A stretch of 55,050 nucleotides of DNA from an uncultured Clostridia bacterium (lineage in GTDB: Bacteria; Bacillota; Clostridia; Christensenellales; Pumilibacteraceae), in assembly GCA_934270565.1 (NCBI GenBank), contig CAKQPR010000011.1, forward strand, positions 1-55,050, given 5' to 3'. The notes below the pieces were generated by a model, which had not been told where the DNA came from, did not search any database, and was given only the letters and a program-made list of their open reading frames with translations. Below, one piece after another: positions 18,787 through 26,935 of the stretch. The position numbers and the translations under genes were made by a program. The number at the start of each line of letters is the position of its first letter. Position 1 is the first letter of the stretch.

Positions 18787-20637
18787 ATGCTTAATATAGT
18801 CAGAAACGGCAAAACTGAATATTCGATCCGTATCCCGTCATCGCCCGCGGACTGTGAAAAGTGGGCGGCAGACGAACTTGCTCTTTTCGTGGGCAGGTCG
18901 AGCGCCGCAAAGATTGCGACAACGAGCGAAAAGCTAAGCGCGAAACAGATTGTTCTGGGCGAAGCTCCCGACGGCAAAAGCAGAATTTCCGAGCTTAACG
19001 ATACCGGATTTTGCCTGCAAACGGTCGGCGAGAACGTTTACGTTTACGGAAAAACTCCCGCAGGCACGATGTACGGCGTTTACGAGCTTCTGCATCGGCT
19101 TATAGGCTTCGAGCCGTATGCCGCCGACGAAATCTTTTACGAAAAAAAGACGGATATTTCGCTTGCGGAAACGGACGTAATCGACAATCCGTGTATCGAA
19201 TACCGCGTTATAGGATTTTACGATACCGAACCGAAAGAAATCAGCCGACGTATGCGCAAAATGTGGATGCCGAAGGAGCAAAAACCGGAAAATCCGCAGG
19301 ATCTTCCGGACGACGAATGGTATCACACGTACTTTTCCACGCTTTTCGCGCACACGACGTTTATGCTTCTTCCGCCCGAGAGAAAGGACGGCGAGCTCGT
19401 TCACCCCGAGTGGTACAACAAGGAAGTCAATCAGCTTTGCTGGACCAACGAGGAAGCGACCGACGCGCTCGTCGAGCGGCTCAAACAGAGAATAGTCGAG
19501 TGGAAAAACGGCAAAATGTTCCTTATCGGCGAAGAGGATAATTCGAGCTATTGCATGTGCGAAAAATGCCGCAAAGACTACGAAAAGTACGGCGTTGCGG
19601 GCGTTCATATCCGCTTTATCAACAGGATCGCCGACAAAATCGAAGCTTGGCGAAAAGAAACCATGCCGGAGCGCGAATTCATGCTCGCTTGCTTTGCGTA
19701 TCTTCGCGTCAAAAATCCGCCTGTTAAAACCGATCCCGCTACGGGCGAGTACGTTCCGATCGACGAGTCCGTAAGGCTTCGCGACAACGTTGCCGTGTTC
19801 AACGCGATCATCGACGCTTGCGGATATCACTCGCTCGACTGCGGTTGCAACCGTGATATAAAGGAGCGGTTCGATAAGTGGAAAGCGGTTTCGAAGCATA
19901 TGCTCGTGTGGGATTATCACGCCTGCTTCGACAATTTCTTTACCGATATTCACGACTTCCGCAACTACGCCGACTATATCCGCCGCTACGTCGAGTACAA
20001 TACGAAAATGATTTTCTGCGAAGGCAACGGCTTCTCTCATATGCCGTGGTTTACAGACCTCAAAGCGTATCTGTATACAAAGCTTGCGTGGAATTATCGG
20101 CTTGATACGGATAAACTTATCGCCGACTTTTTCGCCGCGTATTTCCGCGAAGCCGCTCCCGAAATGCTCGAATACCTCGCCGAAACCGAAAAGCATTTCG
20201 AATACATCGAAAAGCTTTACGAAACGCTCGGACCGCGCGGTTTCCATATGAGTTACGACCTCGCGGGGTATCCCGACGCGCTCACCGAGCGCCACTGGGA
20301 CAAGAAAACTATAGACAGACTTTGGGAAATTCTCGACCGCGCCGACCGAAAAGCCGCCGCGATTTCAGACCCCGAAACCTGCGAAAAAGTGCTTCGCCGT
20401 ATAAAAACCGAGCGTTGCGCCCTCGAATACCTCTATATCGAGCTCTATACTTACTACGCGGACGAGGAAGAATTCAATTCGCGCGTCGAACGTTTCCGCG
20501 TTCATTGCGCCGAATGCGGGCTCAAACGCCTTACCGACTGGCCGAACGGCAAAACGGTCGAAGATTGCGTCGGAAGATGGCTTTGCCGTTATCCCGCCCG
20601 CGACCGCGAACACGAAAAACAATACAAAACAAAATAA
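18787..20637 (+). CDS. Cytoplasmic DUF4838 protein (locus A)
   Basis: The 616-residue protein lacks any signal peptide, unlike the two other DUF4838 proteins here, so it should act on imported material. It keeps the GH67N-like first domain (GTMYGVYELLHRLIGFEPY), FLIGEEDN, the C-x-C-x-x-C set (C256, C258, C261), KNPPVKTDPATGEYVPIDES and a C-terminal helical domain. The ribosome site is GAGG (18776-18779), seven bases before the ATG. It is the last gene of the locus A operon, followed by a strong terminator. Substrate is unknown; pairing with a rhamnosidase operon suggests a rhamnose- or uronate-containing oligosaccharide (inference). Confidence 0.82.
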   Translation: MLNIVRNGKTEYSIRIPSSPADCEKWAADELALFVGRSSAAKIATTSEKLSAKQIVLGEAPDGKSRISELNDTGFCLQTVGENVYVYGKTPAGTMYGVYELLHRLIGFEPYAADEIFYEKKTDISLAETDVIDNPCIEYRVIGFYDTEPKEISRRMRKMWMPKEQKPENPQDLPDDEWYHTYFSTLFAHTTFMLLPPERKDGELVHPEWYNKEVNQLCWTNEEATDALVERLKQRIVEWKNGKMFLIGEEDNSSYCMCEKCRKDYEKYGVAGVHIRFINRIADKIEAWRKETMPEREFMLACFAYLRVKNPPVKTDPATGEYVPIDESVRLRDNVAVFNAIIDACGYHSLDCGCNRDIKERFDKWKAVSKHMLVWDYHACFDNFFTDIHDFRNYADYIRRYVEYNTKMIFCEGNGFSHMPWFTDLKAYLYTKLAWNYRLDTDKLIADFFAAYFREAAPEMLEYLAETEKHFEYIEKLYETLGPRGFHMSYDLAGYPDALTERHWDKKTIDRLWEILDRADRKAAAISDPETCEKVLRRIKTERCALEYLYIELYTYYADEEEFNSRVERFRVHCAECGLKRLTDWPNGKTVEDCVGRWLCRYPARDREHEKQYKTK

Positions 20638-20644
20638 AACTATC

Positions 20645-20680
20645 ACCCGCGGGAGAGAAAACCGCGGGTTTATTTATTTT
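20645..20680 (+). terminator. Terminator at the end of locus A
   Basis: ACCCGCGG (20645-20652) pairs with CCGCGGGT (20662-20669) across a nine-base loop, followed by TTATTTATTTT. Confidence 0.9.
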
Positions 20681-20801
20681 AAAGTTTATGTCGGCCGATT
20701 ATTTTCTTCAAAGCGGAAAATATTACGATTTTATCGCGCAAAGATACGAAAAGCGGCGCTTTACGATAAGCAAAAAACGTTACAAGACAATAAAATAATG
20801 C

Positions 20802-20831
20802 TTTATTTCGCGGTGACGGGTGTTGTATAAT
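20802..20831 (+). promoter_or_regulatory. Promoter candidate for the second rhamnosidase
   Basis: A perfect TATAAT (20826-20831) sits 36-48 bases ahead of the ATG; the -35 region (TTTATT near 20802) is weak, as for an activated promoter. TGCTTT (20799-20804) and AAAGCA (20837-20842) flank it as a 6-bp inverted repeat, which may be chance. The rest of 20681-20873 shows nothing further. Confidence 0.5.
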
Positions 20832-20873
20832 TAAGAAAAGCACAAATAACGTTACTGCGAGATAGAGAATTGT

Positions 20874-23012
20874 ATGTGGATAAAGCGTAAAAAACAAGAG
20901 GAAAACGAGGGGTTGCCGGTATTTCGTAAGCGTTTTGCGGTTGCGGAAAAAGTCACCCGTTGCGAGCTGAGAGTGACCGCGACGGGAATTTTCGACGTAA
21001 AAATCAACGGTTACGAAATCCCCGACCGCTTCATGCCGGGGTGGACGAACTACCGCAAGCGTATCGACGTTTGCACTTACGATATAACCGATTACGTCGG
21101 GAAGGACAACGTTATCGAAATCACGGTCGGAAACGGCTGGTATTCCGGCAAGCTCGGCTACGGCAACAACGTAAACGTTTTCGGTGACGAAAAGCGTCTT
21201 TTTGCCGAACTCACGATAACTTGCGCAGGCGGGAAACCCGAAAAGATCGTTACGGACGAGAGCTGGGAAGTTTTCGCTTCGGACGTTGTTTTTGCCGACT
21301 TTTTCGACGGAGAAACCATCGACGCGCGCCGTCGCGGAGCGCTCGGCAAAACCGAAAACGCCGTAAAATCAAATTTTTCCGTTCCGCTTACCGAGTATTC
21401 GCGCGAACCCGTGCGGGTAATAGGAACGCTCGAGCCGAAGGTAATCTACGCGGACGGAACGACGATACGTTACGATTTCGGGCGGAATTTCGCAGGCGTG
21501 ATCGCGCTTAAAGCGAAGGGCGAACGCGGTGATAAAATCGTCGCAAAATTCGGCGAAATGCTTGATGTCGACGGCGGAGTGTACACGGCAAATCTTCGGC
21601 GGGCGAAATGCACGGACGAATTCGTTCTTTCGGGCGAGGAAGATTATTTCGAGCCGAAATTCACTTATCACGGTTTCAGATACGCGGAAATACGGAAAGC
21701 CGAAACGACGGAAGTCAAGGAAGTCGTCGGCGAAATAATATCCCAGAATATAGAATATTACGGCTCGTTCGGGTGTGCGGACGACACGATAAACGGCGTT
21801 TACGCAATGGCGCTGAACGGACAGAAAAGCAATTTCGTTTCTATTCCGACCGATTGTCCTCAGCGCGACGAGCGGCTCGGCTGGACTGGCGACGCGGAAG
21901 TTTTCTGCAATTCGGCGATGTTCAACGCGAACTGCGACCTGTTCTTCAAAAACTATCTGCGGCTCGTGCGCGACGACGCGTGCGAGGACGGAAGAATTCC
22001 GTCGATCGTGCCGTTTTACATGCCGCTTTCGGACAACACCGCGGGCGTCCCGGGGTGGGGCGACGTGATAGCGGTTATGCCGTATTTTCACTATCTGCAC
22101 TACCGCGACAAATCGGTAATCGAAGAAAACCTGCCCGCCGCTGAAAAATGGATAGGGTATTACCTCACGAAAAGCGAAAACTATCTTACGAAAATCACGA
22201 ACAACTTCGGCGACTGGCTGTCGCAGGGCGGCGAAACTGACGTAAACGTGATCAATCAATGTTTCTTCGGCTATTCGACGTCGCTCATCGCGAAAATGTG
22301 CGAAATCGTCGGGAACGCCGAAAAGGCGGCTTATTATAACGACATCTACGAAAAGTGTAAAGAAGCGTTCAGGCGCGAAGACTACGACGGGGAGAGAATA
22401 AAAAGCGACACCCAGACGGCGTACGCGTTCGCGTTTGCGGTCGGATACATAACCCGCGAGGAAACGGCGAAGAGGCTTGCCGCAACCGTTCGCGAAAAGG
22501 GCGAAGCGCTCACGACCGGATTTATCGGCGTAAGGTTTATTCTGCCGGCGCTTTGCGAAATCGGCGAAACCGAGCTCGCGTACAGGCTTATCCGCCGCAC
22601 CGAGTATCCGTCGTGGGGGTATATGCTGTCTCGGGGCGCGACAACGGTGTGGGAGCGGTGGAACGGCTACACGACTGAGAACGGGTTCGAAGATCCCGAA
22701 ATGAATTCGTTCAATCATTACAGCCTCGGGTCGTGCACGGAATGGCTTTACACATACGTTCTCGGAATAAAGCTGTCCCCCGACACCGAAAAAGTCGTGA
22801 TTTCGCCGTCGTTCTCACGTTCGCTCGGGTACGCGAAAGGCAAAACCCGTCTTAAAAGCGGCAGAATTTCCGTATCGTGGCGGTATGAAAAAAACCTCGT
22901 CAGGCTCGAAATCGAGGCGGACGAGGGCGTGAATTATGAGATTGATTGCGGCGTGAAGCCCGTTTCGATCGAAAAGAACGGAAACGTCACTGTTGCGTGG
23001 TTTGCCGATTGA
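20874..23012 (+). CDS. Alpha-L-rhamnosidase, GH78-like, cytoplasmic (second copy)
   Basis: The 712-residue enzyme carries the canonical GH78 catalytic segment PTDCPQRDERLGWTGDAEVF (about residue 325), N-terminal beta domains (GIFDVKINGYEIPDRFMPGW), the (alpha/alpha)6 barrel and a C-terminal beta domain (GYAKGKTRLKSGRISVSWRY). No signal peptide is present. It differs in the catalytic segment from the locus A enzyme, so the two probably split different linkages or neighbours. It is monocistronic, between the locus A terminator and the convergent AraC gene, whose 3' end is only four bases away. The ATG at 20874 has only a weak purine-rich ribosome site. Confidence 0.9.
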   Translation: MWIKRKKQEENEGLPVFRKRFAVAEKVTRCELRVTATGIFDVKINGYEIPDRFMPGWTNYRKRIDVCTYDITDYVGKDNVIEITVGNGWYSGKLGYGNNVNVFGDEKRLFAELTITCAGGKPEKIVTDESWEVFASDVVFADFFDGETIDARRRGALGKTENAVKSNFSVPLTEYSREPVRVIGTLEPKVIYADGTTIRYDFGRNFAGVIALKAKGERGDKIVAKFGEMLDVDGGVYTANLRRAKCTDEFVLSGEEDYFEPKFTYHGFRYAEIRKAETTEVKEVVGEIISQNIEYYGSFGCADDTINGVYAMALNGQKSNFVSIPTDCPQRDERLGWTGDAEVFCNSAMFNANCDLFFKNYLRLVRDDACEDGRIPSIVPFYMPLSDNTAGVPGWGDVIAVMPYFHYLHYRDKSVIEENLPAAEKWIGYYLTKSENYLTKITNNFGDWLSQGGETDVNVINQCFFGYSTSLIAKMCEIVGNAEKAAYYNDIYEKCKEAFRREDYDGERIKSDTQTAYAFAFAVGYITREETAKRLAATVREKGEALTTGFIGVRFILPALCEIGETELAYRLIRRTEYPSWGYMLSRGATTVWERWNGYTTENGFEDPEMNSFNHYSLGSCTEWLYTYVLGIKLSPDTEKVVISPSFSRSLGYAKGKTRLKSGRISVSWRYEKNLVRLEIEADEGVNYEIDCGVKPVSIEKNGNVTVAWFAD

Positions 23013-23016
23013 TTTG

Positions 23017-23874
23017 TCATCTATGTTCTCCCCCCCCTGTGGCCGGCTGCGCCTCGGTATTGTGGACGGAGTTGCGGTATTCCATGGGCGAAACGTTGTA
23101 TTTATCCTTGAATTTCTGCGCGAAAAACGACTGATTGTCGTATCCGACTTTTGAAGCGATCGTAATGACGCTCTGATCGGTGGAGGAAAGAAGGGTGGCG
23201 GCGTAAGCGATGCGAAGATCGGTAACGTATTCGATAATCGTTTTGCCGACGTATTTCTTGAAAATCTTGATGAAATGCGAGTGAGAGTACGAGCTGAGCG
23301 CAATGATATCGTTTATGCGGAGCGAGAAAACGTCGGGCGTGGAAATCTGTTGCAGAAAGGACAGTATACTTTCGGGGAGCTGCTTTTCAGAGCGGTGTTC
23401 GAGATAAATGCCGAGCAGATAAATCACGACCGAGGCGAGCACCGCGCCGACGTGATCGTCGTCCGAATTGAACGCGTTCAGCTTGCACAGGCGCTTGTGG
23501 AGTTCGCCGAAAGTTTCGATGCTGAGGTGAACGACGATAGGCTTTTCGTGACGGCAAAGCGCGTCGTAAAGAGAGGGCGAGAGAACGGAGCAGAGTTTTT
23601 GAAACTTTTCGTCCGCTATGCAGACGTCTCTGCGCCGGATATCCGCGCTGTCCGAAACGAATCTGTGGACGTGCTGCGGTCCGAGCAGAACGAAATCCCC
23701 CGGCATAAGCGGATAATCCGTGCCGTTTACGATATTCGTGCCCGTACCGTCGATCGTGGACGTGAATTCCCAGTCGGAATGACGATGCAGAACGCTGTTG
23801 TCGTCCCACAAAAAAGTGTTGATCTCGTCGGGTTGCAATTTCTGAATTATTTTCTTTACGCTCGCGTCTTTCAT
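23017..23874 (-). CDS. AraC-family transcriptional regulator, locus B
   Basis: The 285-residue regulator has an N-terminal cupin sensor (LHRHSDWEFTSTIDGTG, then LMPGDFVLLGPQHVHRF). The C-terminal AraC domain spans about residues 185-270 (INDIIALSSYSHSHFIKIFK, then ITIASKVGYDNQSFFAQKFK and NVSPMEYRNS). The tail after it is disordered and Gly/Glu rich. It is divergent from the locus B binding-protein gene, which it probably controls, and convergent with the second GH78 gene. A consensus promoter predicts a leaderless transcript starting at the ATG. Confidence 0.92.
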   Translation of the reverse strand: MKDASVKKIIQKLQPDEINTFLWDDNSVLHRHSDWEFTSTIDGTGTNIVNGTDYPLMPGDFVLLGPQHVHRFVSDSADIRRRDVCIADEKFQKLCSVLSPSLYDALCRHEKPIVVHLSIETFGELHKRLCKLNAFNSDDDHVGAVLASVVIYLLGIYLEHRSEKQLPESILSFLQQISTPDVFSLRINDIIALSSYSHSHFIKIFKKYVGKTIIEYVTDLRIAYAATLLSSTDQSVITIASKVGYDNQSFFAQKFKDKYNVSPMEYRNSVHNTEAQPATGGGEHR

Positions 23875-23880
23875 ATCCGT

Positions 23881-23909
23881 ATTTTACCCGTTATCTTCGA
23901 TTTTGTCAA
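23881..23909 (-). promoter_or_regulatory. Leaderless consensus promoter of the locus B AraC gene
   Basis: On the minus strand, TTGACA (plus 23904-23909), a 17-base spacer and TAAAAT (plus 23881-23886) are followed by six bases and the ATG. The predicted +1 is 23874, the A of the start codon. Confidence 0.8.
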
Positions 23910-23956
23910 CTTTTCGCGGGCAACACAAGCAAAAAACGTTATTTTTTCTGGGTAAT

Positions 23957-24047
23957 ACGCGAGGTAATGTGGCAAAGAGGGCGAAACGCGATAATAAAAA
24001 AATGGCGAAGTACAATAAACTACTGATTGAAAAGATAACGCGATAAT
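23957..24047. promoter_or_regulatory. Three ACGCGA motifs in the locus B divergent region
   Basis: ACGCGA occurs at 23957-23962, and the longer ACGCGATAAT at 23986-23995 and again at 24038-24047. The two long copies are 52 bp apart, five helical turns, on the same face. The last copy lies between the -35 and -10 boxes of the binding-protein promoter. They are candidate sites for the adjacent AraC protein. Confidence 0.45.
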
Positions 24048-24055
24048 GATAAAAT
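24027..24055 (+). promoter_or_regulatory. Promoter of the locus B operon
   Basis: TTGAAA (24027-24032), a 17-base spacer and TAAAAT (24050-24055) give a predicted start near 24062. An AGGAGG ribosome site follows at about 24122. Confidence 0.75.
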
Positions 24056-24138
24056 TTAAATAGTATAAAGGCAAACTGTCCGAAGCGCGCCGTAGAAGCC
24101 GCCGAGGAATCGAAAACTATCAGGAGGCAGAAATAAAG

Positions 24139-25875
24139 ATGATGAAGAAACTCAAAGCGTTTATAGCCGTATTTATGGCGGCGATTACGGTCGCGAGCGT
24201 TTGCGCTTGCGGCGGAGAGAAAGAAGACCCGACTAAAACATATCTCGACGTAGGCGTGTTCGACGCGGGGCTTGGTACGAAATACTTCGACGAAATGAAA
24301 AATGATTTCGAGGCGTACTACGCCGACGAGCATTTCGAGGAGGGCAAAACCGGCGTCGTTCTGCGTGCGAGCAAGATGAACACCGAGTACAACCCCGCCA
24401 ACCTTATCGGTTCGATGAAGAACTACAAACAGGTGCTTTATCTTCTCAATACGGGCGACTACGAAGCATTCACCGCTAAGAGTCTGTTTGCGGACGTTAC
24501 GGATGTTATGACCGACAAATTCCTTGACGAGGACGGCAATCTTGCCGCGGTTACGGGAAAAGAGGCGACTAAGAACATCGAGGACACCATGCTCGAGGGC
24601 TATGCGGACGTATTCAAAAAGAGCGACAATGGCAACCAAAAATATTACGCCGTTCCGTTTATGCTGTCCGTCCCGGGGATCATTTACGACGCCGATCTTT
24701 TCGACGAACAGAAATGGTACTTCAAAGAGGACGGAACGCTCGGCGCGAGCGCGGCGGACGTTGCGGCTCAAAGATGCGGCGCGGGTCCCGACGGCGAGCT
24801 CGGCACTTACGACGACGGACTTCCCGAAAAGTGGAACGATTTCCTTACGCTTCTTGCAAAGATAAGAGGCGCCGGCTATACGCCTTTTACTTGGGCGCAG
24901 ACTCCGAGCACCTATCAGATTTCCAGACTTTTCAACGTTATGTGGGCTAACTACGAAGGCTACGACGACTATATGCTCAATTACAGCCTCAGCGGAAATG
25001 ACAGTACGCTCGGCGAAATCGATGATTCCAACTATGTTAAATTGTTGCAGCAGGAAGGCAGAAAGGCGGCGCTCCAAGCGTTCCACGATATAATGGAGAA
25101 AGAGGGTAACTATTCCGAACAGGCGACGCCGGACGGACTAAGAAAGAACTCGCACACCTCCGCACAGCAGGAGTTCATTGAAAGCAAAGATGAAGGAGAC
25201 AAAAGAATAGCGATGTTCGTCGAGAACAGCTACTGGGAGCAGGAGGCACGCGACGTCTTTGACGGTCAGCCCGATCAGAATAAAAACGGCTACGGCAAGA
25301 GAAACTTCAAATATATGACGATGCCGAAGTTTGTCAATATGGAAGACAAAGGCATTGCCGATCAGGAGAATACCGAGCGCGTCGTTCCCGCGACCTATTC
25401 CGAGAGCTATATGTGCATAAGCGCGCAGAACACCTGCCAAAACCTCGAAGTTCAGACCCGCGTGGCGAAACTCTTCATAAAGTTCGTTCAGCAGCGTTCG
25501 CAACTTGTGAAATTCACGGCGAATACCGGTTGTATCAGACCTTACGACTACACCGTAACGGAAGAAGAAAAGGAGAGTTGCACGCCTTACACCCGCAGTA
25601 TCCTCGAACTCATTACCGAGGAAAATACCAAAGTTGCCCCCAACCTTGCGATTTCGACGCTCAGACGGCAGCACACCGGAGAAAAAGGCTTCAACGAGAG
25701 CAACAACGGTTTCGCCTTCGTGGCAAAAGTCGGGACAAATACATTCTACTACGATCCGTTTAGCTATTTCTATAAAAACAGAGATAAGTCGCCCGAAGAT
25801 GCGTTCAAGGATATGCATGATACGATCTGGGATCTTCTCGCCGAAGACGGAGCGATCGTAAAACGAACGAACTGA
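24139..25875 (+). CDS. Sugar ABC transporter substrate-binding lipoprotein (locus B)
   Basis: The 578-residue lipoprotein (lipobox ASVCACGG) is homologous along most of its length to the locus A binding protein: YDADLFDEQKWYF, GPDGELGTYDDGLPEKW, FTWAQ, KRIAMFVENSYWEQEARDVF and GYGKRNFKYMTMPKF all recur. It is larger than typical family-1 binding proteins. The Asp/Gly loop (PGGxD-like, residues about 216-228) may bind calcium. It heads the locus B operon with a good promoter and AGGAGG. The substrate is probably a fucose- or rhamnose-containing oligosaccharide, judged only from the downstream enzymes. Confidence 0.92.
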   Translation: MMKKLKAFIAVFMAAITVASVCACGGEKEDPTKTYLDVGVFDAGLGTKYFDEMKNDFEAYYADEHFEEGKTGVVLRASKMNTEYNPANLIGSMKNYKQVLYLLNTGDYEAFTAKSLFADVTDVMTDKFLDEDGNLAAVTGKEATKNIEDTMLEGYADVFKKSDNGNQKYYAVPFMLSVPGIIYDADLFDEQKWYFKEDGTLGASAADVAAQRCGAGPDGELGTYDDGLPEKWNDFLTLLAKIRGAGYTPFTWAQTPSTYQISRLFNVMWANYEGYDDYMLNYSLSGNDSTLGEIDDSNYVKLLQQEGRKAALQAFHDIMEKEGNYSEQATPDGLRKNSHTSAQQEFIESKDEGDKRIAMFVENSYWEQEARDVFDGQPDQNKNGYGKRNFKYMTMPKFVNMEDKGIADQENTERVVPATYSESYMCISAQNTCQNLEVQTRVAKLFIKFVQQRSQLVKFTANTGCIRPYDYTVTEEEKESCTPYTRSILELITEENTKVAPNLAISTLRRQHTGEKGFNESNNGFAFVAKVGTNTFYYDPFSYFYKNRDKSPEDAFKDMHDTIWDLLAEDGAIVKRTN

Positions 25876-25911
25876 ATAACCTCGGCTTAGAAGGTGTAAA
25901 GAGAGAAGAGT

Positions 25912-26931
25912 ATGAAAGAAGGAAAAACATCGCTTTTCGGCGGCGTCAAGGCGTTCGTCTACGACGTCAAAGTAAAACTTCATCAAAAGTTCGGAAGAAG
26001 GAAAAAGCAAAAGGTTTACAACAAGCGCCTCGGTCAGAACGTGTTCTTGTTCTTCTTTCTGCTTTTCCCGATCGCACAGTTCCTCGTGTTTTACGTCGGC
26101 GTTGCGGCTAACACGATCAAACTCGCGTTCCAAGCTCCCGAAAAAGCGGGCAATTATCTTACGGGCAACTATTATTTCACTCTCGAAACGTTCGCGAACG
26201 TGTTCAAAGCGTTCTTCGTTACGGGTGAAATGGCAAGCATGATAAAGAATTCCGCATGGCAGTTCCTTACCGGACTACTTATCAGTATGCCGCTTCAGAT
26301 AATGGTCGCTTACGTCGTATTCAAGGAAGTTCCGCTTGCCGGCGCGTACAAGGTTATTCTGTTCCTTCCGAACATAATCTCAAGCCTCGTTTTCGTAATC
26401 TGCGGAAGGGAGCTTATGGAGCTGGGTATTCCGCTGATTGTCGGAAACCCGAAACTCGGACTGCTCGATCAGTACAGCATAAAGAGTTTCTATTCGGTGC
26501 TCGTGTTCGGTATGTGGATGAATTTCGCAAACGGACTGATCATTTACCTGTCGGCGATGTGCAGCATATCGAAAGATATTCTCGAATACGGCGAACTCGA
26601 AAAAATGTCGTCGTTTCAGGAATTCCGGTACGTCGTGCTTCCGTCGATTTTCCCGACGATCGTCACCTACATAATCGTCGCGATCGCGGCTTTCTTCACA
26701 AACTACGGACATTTCTATTCGTTCTACGGCGGAGAGGGCGGAGCAAACCGACCGTTCTCGACGCTCGGCTTCTACTTCTTCGTCAAGGTTGCGGGCGGAA
26801 CAAACACGATTCCGTCTCCCGCGGATTATCCTTTCGTGTCGGCGGCGGGCATTATGTTCACGCTTATAGTCGCGCCCGTCACGCTGATTACGAAGTACTT
26901 ACTTGAAAAATTCGGACCGAGCGAGGATTAG
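25912..26931 (+). CDS. Sugar ABC transporter permease (locus B, first)
   Basis: The 339-residue membrane permease has a long basic N-terminal extension of about 40 residues before the first membrane segment (VFLFFFLLFPIAQFLVFYVG). The cytoplasmic ATPase-contact loop reads EYGELEKMSSFQEFRYVVLP. The usual Asp-Gly-Ala core of that loop is replaced, although the flanking Glu and Leu-Pro are kept. The C-terminal KYLLEKFGPSED matches the locus A counterpart. It works with the next permease and the preceding binding protein. Confidence 0.9.
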   Translation: MKEGKTSLFGGVKAFVYDVKVKLHQKFGRRKKQKVYNKRLGQNVFLFFFLLFPIAQFLVFYVGVAANTIKLAFQAPEKAGNYLTGNYYFTLETFANVFKAFFVTGEMASMIKNSAWQFLTGLLISMPLQIMVAYVVFKEVPLAGAYKVILFLPNIISSLVFVICGRELMELGIPLIVGNPKLGLLDQYSIKSFYSVLVFGMWMNFANGLIIYLSAMCSISKDILEYGELEKMSSFQEFRYVVLPSIFPTIVTYIIVAIAAFFTNYGHFYSFYGGEGGANRPFSTLGFYFFVKVAGGTNTIPSPADYPFVSAAGIMFTLIVAPVTLITKYLLEKFGPSED

Positions 26932-26935
26932 CATT

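Noticed and set aside
18934..20295. 453-codon minus-strand open frame inside the cytoplasmic DUF4838 gene
   Set aside because: Antisense shadow of a well supported gene with family motifs; translation rich in Arg and Phe with no known features.
20799..20842. 6-bp inverted repeat flanking the second rhamnosidase promoter
   Set aside because: Short arms 32 bases apart in AT-rich DNA are expected by chance; noted only in the promoter entry.
23028..23040. Run of C bases near the 3' end of the locus B AraC gene (possible phase-variable tract)
   Set aside because: It lies in the last codons of the gene after the DNA-binding domain, so slippage would alter only a disordered tail. Nothing else suggests phase variation.
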